From positions 57,879-121,878 of the forward strand of contig CACDYK010000002.1 in NCBI GenBank assembly GCA_902556905.1: 64,000 nt of DNA, written 5' to 3'. The notes below the pieces were generated by a model. The model was not told the origin of the DNA. It searched no databases and worked only from the letters and a program-made list of their open reading frames with translations. This DNA is from an uncultured Pelagibacteraceae bacterium (GTDB lineage: Bacteria; Pseudomonadota; Alphaproteobacteria; Pelagibacterales; Pelagibacteraceae). Every line of letters begins with the position of its first letter. Positions within the stretch are counted from its first letter, which is position 1. Position numbers and translations under genes: made by a program. Shown piece after piece: positions 1 to 7,973 of this stretch.

Positions 1-1006
1 CAATTAAACTTATTACTCCTGGTGCAGAATTTTCTCCTGCTATAATCTTTTCATCACTAAAGCTTGAGTTTCCAAGTAATTTCATCGTTTTTGCAATATC
101 ATCATCAGGAAGACTGATGCAATGCTTAACTGAATTCTTCAGAATTTCCCATGGGACCAATGATACCTCTCCACAAGACATGCCACCCATCAAACTCTCT
201 CTTTTAATGTCAATTTTTTCTATTTTTCCAGTTTTAATACTTTCTAAAACGCAAGCTGCACTATCAGGCTCAACCACTAAAGTAATAGGAATATAATCTA
301 AATATCTTGCAATACCTGCTACCATTGCTCCAGCCATTCCCCCAACACCTGCTTGTAAAATTACATGAGAAATTTTTTCATTATTAATTTGATCAGCAAT
401 TTCTTTCATCATTACAGTATAACCAGCCATAGTATAAGTAGGAACTTGTATGTAATCTTTCCAAGCTACATCTTGAACTATTTGCCAGTCATTTTCAGTA
501 GATTGCTTGATGCATTCAATTAATGATTTTTCATAATTACCTTTTACTTTGACCACATCTGCTCCAAGGTCTGACATAGCTTGACCTCGAGCATCACTTA
601 CAAATTCACTAATAAAAATTTTACATTCTAAACCTAATCTTCTTGCACCCCACGCAACAGATCGCCCATGATTTCCAGCAGTAGCAGTTGCAACTACAAT
701 GTCCTTATTCCCTTGGGTTACTTTTTCAACTGCATAAGCACCACCTAGAGCTTTAAATGATTTTAAATCAAATCTTTTACTTTCATCTTTGTAAAATATG
801 TTATTTAAATTTAATTCTTTAGATAATTTATTTAAAGAAATTAAAGGAGTAGGGTTATATCCCTCCCATTTTGAAATACTTGAATAAGCATTATCAATCT
901 CTTTTTCTGACAATGAACTTAGAATTTTTTTTTTATCAAATGAATAATTTTTATTATTTAAAAATTCTGAAAATTTCCATTGATGACCGTTGGATAGAAT
1001 TGTCAT
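1..1006 (-). CDS. dpaL: Diaminopropionate ammonia-lyase, C-terminus cut by window edge
   Basis: PLP-dependent fold-type II enzyme expected to convert 2,3-diaminopropionate to pyruvate and two ammonia. Translating the minus strand from ATG at 1006 gives an open frame of 335 codons running off the window. The PLP lysine lies in SFKALGGAYAV, followed by a glycine loop TAGNHGRSVAWGARRLG, then PDSAACVLES and MGGMSCGEVS, a set typical of DpaL/YgeX. Family members are about 400 residues, so roughly 60 are missing. It starts 3 bp after the stop of the upstream glutamine-synthetase-like gene, so the two are probably co-transcribed, and the ammonia released fits the nitrogen theme of the region. A threonine dehydratase-like relative acting on another amino acid cannot be excluded. 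Confidence 0.8.
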   Translation of the reverse strand, partial: MTILSNGHQWKFSEFLNNKNYSFDKKKILSSLSEKEIDNAYSSISKWEGYNPTPLISLNKLSKELNLNNIFYKDESKRFDLKSFKALGGAYAVEKVTQGNKDIVVATATAGNHGRSVAWGARRLGLECKIFISEFVSDARGQAMSDLGADVVKVKGNYEKSLIECIKQSTENDWQIVQDVAWKDYIQVPTYTMAGYTVMMKEIADQINNEKISHVILQAGVGGMAGAMVAGIARYLDYIPITLVVEPDSAACVLESIKTGKIEKIDIKRESLMGGMSCGEVSLVPWEILKNSVKHCISLPDDDIAKTMKLLGNSSFSDEKIIAGENSAPGVISLI

Positions 1007-1009
1007 AAT

Positions 1010-2335
1010 CTAACAGTCTAGAGTATTATCTTTTTCCCACTTGGTAATAGGCTTTGTTTTGTCAAAGTTTTCTTTTGAACTAAACTCTTTTATTTCTGAG
1101 TTTCTTAGTTTTATAAAACTTTCAACAGCATCTTTTCCAAAAGCCTCACTCATTTCTTTATTATTTTTTAATTGATCTAAAGATTGCTCTAATTGATCTG
1201 GAAGTTTAGGTAAATCTGGATATTTAGCGTAGTCTGTGTACATATTACAATCCAAAGGTTTTCCTGGATCAACATTATTTTTTAAGCCATACAATCCAGC
1301 GGCTAAAACACTAGCTTGTAATAAATAAGGGTTTACTGAACCATCCATTAATCTTAATTCAAACCTACCTGGGTCTGGAATTCTTATCATGTGTGTTCTA
1401 TTATTGCCGGTATAAGAAATACTACTAGGAGACCAAGATGCACCAGATTTTGTTGGTGGAGCATTTATTCTTCTATAGCTATTGATTGTTGGATTAAAAA
1501 AAGCAGATAAAGATGATGCATTTTTAATAACACCCCCTAAAAAATTATATGCCATTTTACTTAATCCAAGTTTGTCTGATTTATCTAAAAATTTATTTTT
1601 CTTTCCTTGCCATACAGACACATGAGCATGACAGCCATTACCAGTTAAATTCTCAAATGGCTTAGGCATAAACGTGGCTCTTAATCCATGTTTTTCAGCT
1701 ATTGTTTTAACCATGTATTTAAAAAAAGTATGTCTATCTGCGGTTTTTAGGCAATCTGAGTAATCCCAATTCATTTCAAATTGACCGTTAGCATCTTCAT
1801 GGTCATTTTGATACGGACCCCATCCCATTTCAATCATACAGTCACAAATTTCTTTAATTAAATCGTATCTTCTCATTAATGCCGATTGATCGTAGCATGG
1901 TTTTGATTGAGTATCTCTAGGATCAGCAATAGAATTACCGTCTTGAGAGATTAAAAAATATTCACATTCAACACCTGATTTCATCGTTAAATTTTGTTCT
2001 TTAAGTTTTTTAATTTGCTTTTTAAGCATCACTCTTGGAGATGCATCAACAGGCTTACCATTCATCCACAAGTCTGAAGCCAACCAACCAACTTCTTTGT
2101 TCCAAGGTAATTGAATTAAACTATCAGGATCCGGAATACCAAACATGTCTGAGTCTGCAGGAGACATGTCCAGCCAAGCAGCAAATCCTGCAAATCCTGC
2201 ACCAGCACCTTGCATCTCTTTTATTGCATGAGCGGGCACTAGTTTTGATCTAAGTACACCAAATAAATCTACGAAACTGATTAAAAAATATTTTATTTTT
2301 TTTTGTTTAGCAATTTTGAATAAATTTTTAGCCAC
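1010..2335 (-). CDS. Glutamine synthetase-like (GlnT/type III-like) ligase
   Basis: ATP-dependent gamma-glutamyl ligase of the glutamine synthetase superfamily, 441 residues. The metal and substrate ligands are present: GVECEYF near residues 121-127, HEDANGQFEMNW near 179-190, NGCHAHVSVW, and RFELRLMD in the C-terminal half. The N-terminal beta-grasp domain contains FVDLFGVLRSK. It is a paralogue of the ligase at 7974-9452 but about 50 residues shorter, and its partners (an ammonia-lyase downstream, an ammonium transporter upstream) differ. It may glutamylate ammonia, methylamine or another small amine. Sequence alone does not decide the amine, so no symbol is given. Confidence 0.75.
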   Translation of the reverse strand: MAKNLFKIAKQKKIKYFLISFVDLFGVLRSKLVPAHAIKEMQGAGAGFAGFAAWLDMSPADSDMFGIPDPDSLIQLPWNKEVGWLASDLWMNGKPVDASPRVMLKKQIKKLKEQNLTMKSGVECEYFLISQDGNSIADPRDTQSKPCYDQSALMRRYDLIKEICDCMIEMGWGPYQNDHEDANGQFEMNWDYSDCLKTADRHTFFKYMVKTIAEKHGLRATFMPKPFENLTGNGCHAHVSVWQGKKNKFLDKSDKLGLSKMAYNFLGGVIKNASSLSAFFNPTINSYRRINAPPTKSGASWSPSSISYTGNNRTHMIRIPDPGRFELRLMDGSVNPYLLQASVLAAGLYGLKNNVDPGKPLDCNMYTDYAKYPDLPKLPDQLEQSLDQLKNNKEMSEAFGKDAVESFIKLRNSEIKEFSSKENFDKTKPITKWEKDNTLDC

Positions 2336-2355
2336 GATTTAAGTTATCACAATTA

Positions 2356-2505
2356 TCAAAAAAAAGAAAAAATAGTTTCCTTATAATAAATTAAATTCAC
2401 AACTATTATTATAATTACCGCAAGTATTACACCATACTTTGCTTTAGGAAAAGCAACACCCCGCATTTTTGTGGGTCTTAATTCTTCTTTATTTTCTTCT
2501 GTCAT
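2356..2505 (-). CDS. Putative 49-residue single-span membrane protein
   Basis: A short minus-strand frame from ATG at 2505 to TGA at 2356. It has a charged N-terminus (MTEENKEELRPTKMRG), a hydrophobic segment YGVILAVIIIIVVNLIYY, and a short tail. It sits between a strong terminator and the glutamine synthetase-like gene, 20 bp upstream of that gene's ATG. No clear Shine-Dalgarno sequence is visible. The charge pattern and clean membrane helix argue for a real protein, but it is too short for certainty and I recognise no family. Confidence 0.45.
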   Translation of the reverse strand: MTEENKEELRPTKMRGVAFPKAKYGVILAVIIIIVVNLIYYKETIFSFF

Positions 2506-2509
2506 ATTT

Positions 2510-2545
2510 TTTAAAAAAAAAGGGCGCCACATTTAAGTAGCGCCC
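2510..2545 (-). terminator. Rho-independent terminator after amt and its small partner
   Basis: Read on the minus strand, GGGCGCTAC and GTGGCGCCC pair as a nine-pair stem with one G-T wobble around a six-base loop (2522-2545). A run of nine T follows directly. This is a canonical intrinsic terminator placed 16 bp after the stop of the 74-residue gene at 2561. Confidence 0.9.
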
Positions 2546-2560
2546 AAATTTTATTTTCAA

Positions 2561-2785
2561 TTACCAATCGGTAATGTTGCTTTTATGATCATTAGCGCCA
2601 TGTCTTTTTCTAGCTAACCTTGAAAGTTCTTCACTTTCAGATTTGTTAGTAATAACATGCCAACCGATCCAGATCACTATACCAAGAATAACCAGTAAAG
2701 TTTCAGTGGATCCAGCTCCCGGATAAACTGCACCGACAACCTCCTTCGCACTTAAATGATCTATCCAGTTTGTAACTGTAGCCAT
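2561..2785 (-). CDS. Small single-span membrane protein next to ammonium transporter
   Basis: 74 residues. The first 27 are soluble (WIDHLSAKEVVGAVYPGAG), then comes one membrane helix (TLLVILGIVIWIGWHVI), then a charged tail with KRHGAND. The gene begins 12 bp after amt and is followed at once by a strong terminator, so amt and this gene form a two-gene unit. The ATG is preceded by GAGGAAAAAT, a good ribosome binding site. I recognise no family. Position and topology suggest a small accessory subunit or regulator of the transporter, which is inference only. Confidence 0.75.
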   Translation of the reverse strand: MATVTNWIDHLSAKEVVGAVYPGAGSTETLLVILGIVIWIGWHVITNKSESEELSRLARKRHGANDHKSNITDW

Positions 2786-2797
2786 ATTTTTCCTCCT

Positions 2798-4198
2798 TTA
2801 CCTGGTTGCAGATGAAACTGCTTTTTCATCTTCTTTAGCAGACTCCATCATTTCATAGTCTAATCCAGCTATTTCTACTTCACGTGGGATTCTTAATTTA
2901 CCCATACCGCTTAGTACTTTAGCTATGATATAGCCTGGAAGCATTCCAAGAACTCCGAACATTATTATCGCTCCTAAGAATTGCCCCAATGGATTAATTG
3001 ATGCGTAAGTTGATCCGTCCCACATAGCTCCTACACTGTATCCAGATGAAGGATAGCCATTTAAAACAAACCCACAAATCACAAGACCTACAAAGCCAGC
3101 ATAACCATGTACTGCTACTGCACCAACTGCATCATCAATTTTGAACTTACGTTCAACCCAGTAATGTAGTTTGTAAGCAATTACAACACCGATCATACCA
3201 ATGATCATTGCTTGAATTGGATGATATAAATCATTTCCAGCTGAAGCACAGATGATACCTGCTAGTCCACTTGAGTAAGTCCAGAAAGGATCACCTTTAG
3301 CGATCACATATCCAGCCAATAATCCACCTGATAGTGACATCAGGAAGTTAAAGGTAATACCACTCAGCGTAGTAGGGGTTACATATATGTTTGTAGCCGT
3401 CCAATAGGTTACACCTTCCATTCCATATTCAGGCCCAAGGTCAAATATAGGTATATTACATGCCGCATAAAATCCCCAGAAACCAGTATAAATTAAAAAT
3501 AATCCAACTGTAACTAGCCAAGGATTTCTTGGTCCTATATTTCTTGGTTCACCACTTGATGAGAATTTTCCAATTCTTGGTCCTAAAACCACCAGAACAC
3601 CTAAAGCAAATCCACCTGCAATTGCGTGAATTACTCCTGATGCATAAGCATCATGGTATCCTAAAATTTTAAGCATCCATCCATCAAAGTGCCATCCCCA
3701 GGCAGCATCAATTGTCCAAAATACAGATCCAATTGCGATTGCTAAGATACCAAATGCAAAAGTTGTAATCCTTTCAATGATTGCTCCTGAAACAATAGAA
3801 GCAGCTGTCCATGAAAATAGTAAGAAGGCAGCCCAGAATACTCCACTTATGTGATCACCTAAATTGATCGCCATAAACTCTGTATTAGGTGCATACCACT
3901 TAGCACTAAAAGTACTTTCGTCTGTAATTAACGCAGCACTTTCATTCATTATTGAAGGTGCAATTCCTGGTCCTGTTGGAAATGCCCAGTAAATCCACCA
4001 ACCAAAGAAAAACCAAGTTACTGTAACCAATGGTATCAGCATTGTATTTTTCATAAGAGTGTGTTGATGGTGTTTGTATCGAGAAGCTCCGACCTCATAC
4101 ATACAGAAACCGACGTGAATTAAAAACATCAGTACCACTGTTATCCAGTAGTAAAATTCTGTAAATATGGTTGTAAGAGCGCCTAACTGATCAGTCAT
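2798..4198 (-). CDS. amt: Ammonium transporter Amt
   Basis: Inner-membrane ammonium channel of the Amt/MEP/Rh family, 466 residues with about 11 hydrophobic helices. The two pore histidines appear as SGVIHAIAGG and VGAVAVHGYAG, the twin-His signature of the family. The start ATG has GGGAGAGAG just upstream. The gene lies between two intrinsic terminators with the 74-residue membrane protein, so it is a unit separate from the upstream mgs operon. Its location beside gmaS, mgsABC, glutamine synthetase-like and ammonia-lyase genes points to capture or recapture of ammonium released during methylated-amine breakdown. No GlnK/PII gene, the usual Amt partner, accompanies it. Confidence 0.93.
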   Translation of the reverse strand: MTDQLGALTTIFTEFYYWITVVLMFLIHVGFCMYEVGASRYKHHQHTLMKNTMLIPLVTVTWFFFGWWIYWAFPTGPGIAPSIMNESAALITDESTFSAKWYAPNTEFMAINLGDHISGVFWAAFLLFSWTAASIVSGAIIERITTFAFGILAIAIGSVFWTIDAAWGWHFDGWMLKILGYHDAYASGVIHAIAGGFALGVLVVLGPRIGKFSSSGEPRNIGPRNPWLVTVGLFLIYTGFWGFYAACNIPIFDLGPEYGMEGVTYWTATNIYVTPTTLSGITFNFLMSLSGGLLAGYVIAKGDPFWTYSSGLAGIICASAGNDLYHPIQAMIIGMIGVVIAYKLHYWVERKFKIDDAVGAVAVHGYAGFVGLVICGFVLNGYPSSGYSVGAMWDGSTYASINPLGQFLGAIIMFGVLGMLPGYIIAKVLSGMGKLRIPREVEIAGLDYEMMESAKEDEKAVSSATR

Positions 4199-4267
4199 TT
4201 TCTCTCTCCCATATTAGTTTTTGAAACTTTATGAAATTTTAGGAGATGTGACAAATGAAACAATCAT

Positions 4268-4298
4268 TAAAAAACCTAGTGTGGACACTAGGTTTTTA
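4268..4298 (-). terminator. Bidirectional-looking terminator after mgs operon
   Basis: CCTAGTGT and ACACTAGG form a perfect eight-pair stem around GG (4275-4292). The stem is flanked by five A on the left and five T on the right, so it can work on either strand. It lies 27 bp past the stop of the 137-residue gene at 4326 and closes the gmaS-mgsABC operon on the minus strand. Confidence 0.88.
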
Positions 4299-4325
4299 AT
4301 AATTTATCAACTCTTGATTGTAGTA

Positions 4326-4739
4326 TCAGAATTTTAAGTAAGCTTTTTTCAAATCAACAAGAGGGTGTTTTGGAGACATTTGAAACTTAACTAAAAGTTC
4401 TCTTGCAATCATATCTCTATCTTGTTGATTATTTGGAAGTTTAATAGATTTAGGAATAGTCACCCAGCCATTTGCATTTCTACAAAATACTGCAGGTTTT
4501 CCTTCTTCATAACCCATATGAACATCTTCTAACCAGTTAAGATCATCCCATCCCATAGCTTCTACATATTTTTTTAAAAAAGGAGTGATCTTAGTATAAT
4601 CAGGTAAAAGATTAACGTCATATCTATATCCAATAGACTGACCTATCATCTTTTCTCTAGCTGACTGTTTTTTTACTCCAAATTTAACTTTAGTAGCTTT
4701 TGATTTTTTTTTTACTTTTTTTGTTTTTTTCTTAGCCAT
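4326..4739 (-). CDS. Hypothetical lysine-rich protein, last gene of mgs operon
   Basis: 137 residues. The first 17 are almost all Lys with Thr and Ser (MAKKKTKKVKKKSK), then comes a soluble domain with YRYDVNLLPDYTKITPFLKKYVEAMGWDDLNWLEDVHMGYEEGKPAVFC. I recognise no family and see no signal or membrane segment. It starts 8 bp after the glutamate-synthase-like gene and precedes the operon terminator, so it is probably co-expressed with N-methylglutamate synthase. The upstream gene begins with a very similar lysine-rich tag. It could be an assembly factor or extra subunit; that is inference from position. Confidence 0.75.
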   Translation of the reverse strand: MAKKKTKKVKKKSKATKVKFGVKKQSAREKMIGQSIGYRYDVNLLPDYTKITPFLKKYVEAMGWDDLNWLEDVHMGYEEGKPAVFCRNANGWVTIPKSIKLPNNQQDRDMIARELLVKFQMSPKHPLVDLKKAYLKF

Positions 4740-4747
4740 GTTTCCCT

Positions 4748-6157
4748 CTATATTTTGTGATAGTTATCAACACCAACCGTGTAGTTAGTTCCTGCTAATG
4801 GAACTTTTGCTAAAGCAGATGCTTCTGAAGTTAATGCAGCTAAATCTTCTGGCTCAAGAGAGTGAATATTAGTTTTACCACATGCTCTTGCTAAAAGTTG
4901 AGCTTCTAAAGTCATTGAATGAAGATAGTTGTAAACTCTTAAAGCAGCATCATCAGGATTTAATCTTGCTCTGAGTTTAGGGTCCTGTGTTGCAACACCA
5001 ACTGGGCAACGACCAGTATGACAGTGGTAACATTCACCAGCTTTTACACCCATTTCTTTTTCAAAATTAGCTTCTGGGATATCTTTGTTACAGTTCAAAG
5101 CGATCATGGATCCAGTACCAATTGCAATTGCATCAGCACCTAATGCTAAAGCTTTAGCCATATCAGCACCATCTCTAACTCCACCAGCATAAATTAAAGT
5201 GACTTTTCCAGTTTTACCGACATCATCAATCGCTCTTCTAGCTTCTCTAATAGCAGCAATACCAGGAATACCAGTGTTTGCAGCAGCAATGTGAGGACCA
5301 GCTCCAGTAGATCCTTCCATACCATCTAAATAAATAGAGTCTGGATCACATTTTGCAGCCATACGAACATCATCATAAACTTTTGATGCACCAAGTTTTA
5401 ATTGAATTGGAACTTTATTTTTTGTTAATTGTCTTAACTCTTCAACTTTTAAAGCTAAATCATCTGGACCTAACCAGTCAGGGTGACGAGCAGGTGATCT
5501 TTGGTCAATACCAGATGGTAGTGATCTCATTTCAGCTACTTGGTCAGTTACTTTTTGACCCATCAAGTGTCCACCCATTCCAACTTTTTGACCTTGGCCA
5601 ATGAATACTTCAATCCCATCTGCTAGTTGAGCATGATGAGGATTAAAACCATATCTTGATTGAATACATTGGTAATACCATTTTTCAGAATATCTTCTTT
5701 CGTCAGGTATCATTCCACCTTCACCAGAACAAGTAGCACTACCAGCCATAGTTGCTCCTCTTGCTAAGGCAGTTTTTGCTTCATAAGAAAGTGCACCAAA
5801 ACTCATACCAGTAATGTAAACAGGTATATCAAGTTCAATAGGGTTTTCGCATCTTGGACCAATTACAGTTTTGGTTTCACATTTTTCTCTGTAACCTTCA
5901 ATTACAAATCTTGTAAGTGTCCCTGGTAAGAAAACTAAATCATCAAATGTTGGAATTTTTTTCATTAATGCCATTCCACGCATTCTGTATCTTCCTAGTT
6001 GAGACTTGATATGAATATCGTCAATTACCTCTGGAGTAAAAATTGCATTATGTCCAAGTAAACTTTTATTTCTTTTACCTTCTTCATGTGCATGAACGTC
6101 AGCTTTTCCACCAACACTTCCATTACTTTTTTTCTTTTTAGTTTTTTTCTTAGGCAT
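4748..6157 (-). CDS. mgsC: N-methylglutamate synthase, FMN/glutamate synthase-like subunit
   Basis: 469 residues of the FMN-binding glutamate synthase family (GlxD/MgsC). Visible parts are the barrel start ITGMSFGALSYEAK, the glycine-rich GEGGM and GQGQKVGMGGHLMG, the FMN phosphate site IYAGGVRDGADMAKALALGADAIAIGTG, and a cysteine cluster CYHCHTGRCPVG for the 3Fe-4S centre. The family condenses methylamine, delivered as a glutamyl amide, with a keto acid to give N-methylglutamate. A 30-residue Lys-rich N-terminal extension (MPKKKTKKKKSNG) precedes the domain. Its ATG overlaps the upstream stop as TAATG. A generic GlxBCD role in rhizobia-like metabolism is the alternative; neighbouring gmaS favours the methylamine pathway. 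Confidence 0.88.
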   Translation of the reverse strand: MPKKKTKKKKSNGSVGGKADVHAHEEGKRNKSLLGHNAIFTPEVIDDIHIKSQLGRYRMRGMALMKKIPTFDDLVFLPGTLTRFVIEGYREKCETKTVIGPRCENPIELDIPVYITGMSFGALSYEAKTALARGATMAGSATCSGEGGMIPDERRYSEKWYYQCIQSRYGFNPHHAQLADGIEVFIGQGQKVGMGGHLMGQKVTDQVAEMRSLPSGIDQRSPARHPDWLGPDDLALKVEELRQLTKNKVPIQLKLGASKVYDDVRMAAKCDPDSIYLDGMEGSTGAGPHIAAANTGIPGIAAIREARRAIDDVGKTGKVTLIYAGGVRDGADMAKALALGADAIAIGTGSMIALNCNKDIPEANFEKEMGVKAGECYHCHTGRCPVGVATQDPKLRARLNPDDAALRVYNYLHSMTLEAQLLARACGKTNIHSLEPEDLAALTSEASALAKVPLAGTNYTVGVDNYHKI

Positions 6158-7011
6158 TAAATTGCTCCTTTCTTCTCTGTAGGTTCTAAATTATCGTAGT
6201 TCCATAATTTTTTACCAGCTACAATTTTTTTCATTTTACTGACATCAAAATTCTCTCCAATTTCAGCAACTTTTAATTTTCTTTTTAACCAATCTTGGTC
6301 GCTTTTTGTAAGTTCAGCGTCTACTGCATCACTACCATAAGAACCAATGCTTCCACCTATGAAAATTGTTCCATCGTACATAGAGTCACCTAAATTAATT
6401 CCGACGTCTCCAAGAATAATTATTCTTCCTCTTTGCATCATGAAACCTGTAAATGCGCCAGCATCACCACCAATAATGATAGTTCCACCTTTCATATCGA
6501 TACCAGTTCTTGCACCAACACTACCTTTACATATTAAATCTCCACCTCTGATAGCTGCTCCGAAACAAGATCCTGCATTCTTTTCAATAACAACTTTACC
6601 AGCCATTAAATTTTCAGCACAAGACCAACCAACTCTTCCGTTAATTCTAACTGTAGGTCCATCACAAGAACCCATACCAAAGTAACCTAAACTTCCTTCA
6701 AAAATTAGGTTCAATTTATTAAGTATTCCAACACCTAAACTGTGTTTTCCTTGAGGGTTTTTGATAACAATTGTTCCATATCCTTGGCTCATTAAGTTAT
6801 CTATTTCTTTATTGGCTTCAGGTGCTGACATTTCTTTAACGTCAAGATCTGTTCTTTTATTAAAATCAACATCGTATGTACCAAAATAATAGAAGTTTTC
6901 AGCTTCATCTGGATTAAAAAACTTTTGTTGAGTTCTTCCTGTTAAAACCTCAGTATGCATCCCCATTGACTGGGCTTTTGATTTTTTCTCGCTTGTTTTT
7001 AGATTTGCCAT
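6157..7011 (-). CDS. mgsB: N-methylglutamate synthase, GXGXG subunit
   Basis: 284 residues matching the beta-helix GXGXG domain of glutamate synthase (GlxC/MgsB). Repeated right-handed helix turns are seen in GSCFGAAIRGGDLICKGSVG, TGIDMKGGTIIIGGDAGAF and GDSMYDGTIFIGGSIGSYG. In glutamate synthase this domain is structural; here it is a separate subunit between the amidotransferase and FMN subunits. It overlaps mgsA by 13 bp and mgsC by one base, so the three are translationally coupled. Confidence 0.88.
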   Translation of the reverse strand: MANLKTSEKKSKAQSMGMHTEVLTGRTQQKFFNPDEAENFYYFGTYDVDFNKRTDLDVKEMSAPEANKEIDNLMSQGYGTIVIKNPQGKHSLGVGILNKLNLIFEGSLGYFGMGSCDGPTVRINGRVGWSCAENLMAGKVVIEKNAGSCFGAAIRGGDLICKGSVGARTGIDMKGGTIIIGGDAGAFTGFMMQRGRIIILGDVGINLGDSMYDGTIFIGGSIGSYGSDAVDAELTKSDQDWLKRKLKVAEIGENFDVSKMKKIVAGKKLWNYDNLEPTEKKGAI

Positions 7012-7943
7012 ACTTTTACCTCCCCATCAAACGGATCATATGTATCAATCTCCTGTGGAAGTACTGATCTAATCGCTATTTCTTCTGAACCCATTGCAAC
7101 CAAATCATCTGACTCGTAAAGAACTAAAGGTTTTGCAGCCATAGTATCTTTTGCCATTCCTAATGAATCTTTTGTTGCAACAAAATAAGTAAAGACCCCA
7201 TCAAGACCTGACAATGACTCTTTCATACCTTCCTCAAGAGATGCTCCTTCTCTCATTTTTTGAGCAATATAAACTGCGATTAACTCTGAATCACATTCTG
7301 ACATAAATCTCATTCCTTTATTTTCCAAAACTCTTCTGTTGTTCCAGTAATTTGTAAGTTGACCGTTGTGAACAACAGACACATCACTAAAAGGGTATCC
7401 CCAGAAAGGGTGAGCCGACTTAATATCGACACCAGACTCTGTTGCCATTCTAGCATGGCCAATAGCGTGGGTTCCTACAACTTTATCTAAACTGTATCTA
7501 TCACAAACCATTTTCGCATTACCAAGATCTTTAATTACCTCGAGTGATTTTCCCATTGAAAGGATTTCAACACCAGGAATACTCTCTAATTTTTGAGAAA
7601 ATTCTAATAAGTCTTTTGCATCATATTTAATTTCATACCTTAAGGAGTAGGGTAAAGTTCTTTCCTCTTTTATAACTCTTGCACCCATTTCAGAAAGATA
7701 CTGATCTACAATTTTTTTTCTTTCATCATAAACAGAAACATCTTCCATAATTGAGGAACTTCCTTCTCCAACATTCTCTCCAACCTTAAATCGCATGATG
7801 AAATTTTCTCCATCTGTATCACCATATAGTGCATAACCAGTTGAATCTTCACCTCTATGTTTTAATGCTTGAAGCATACCTTGTAATTCACTTCCAACAT
7901 TAGAAGACTTTCCTCTATGAATTAAACCCGCAATTCCACACAT
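6999..7943 (-). CDS. mgsA: N-methylglutamate synthase, class II amidotransferase subunit
   Basis: 314 residues beginning MCGIAGLIHRGK, where Cys2 becomes the N-terminal nucleophile after Met removal, as in class II (Ntn) glutamine amidotransferases. Further motifs are LKHRGEDSTGYALYG, GHARMATESGVDIKSAHPF and VVHNGQLTNYWNNRR. In the N-methylglutamate pathway this subunit hydrolyses gamma-glutamylmethylamide and passes methylamine to the synthase. It starts 30 bp after gmaS. GlxB is the name used in rhizobia for the same family. Confidence 0.88.
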   Translation of the reverse strand: MCGIAGLIHRGKSSNVGSELQGMLQALKHRGEDSTGYALYGDTDGENFIMRFKVGENVGEGSSSIMEDVSVYDERKKIVDQYLSEMGARVIKEERTLPYSLRYEIKYDAKDLLEFSQKLESIPGVEILSMGKSLEVIKDLGNAKMVCDRYSLDKVVGTHAIGHARMATESGVDIKSAHPFWGYPFSDVSVVHNGQLTNYWNNRRVLENKGMRFMSECDSELIAVYIAQKMREGASLEEGMKESLSGLDGVFTYFVATKDSLGMAKDTMAAKPLVLYESDDLVAMGSEEIAIRSVLPQEIDTYDPFDGEVKVWQI

Positions 7944-7973
7944 ACTATTTACCCCTTCTATTTTATTTAAGAC

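Noticed and set aside
6347..6685. Plus-strand open frame of 112 codons
   Set aside because: It lies wholly inside mgsB on the opposite strand and is Pro/Ile-rich low-complexity, a mirror of the GXGXG repeats.
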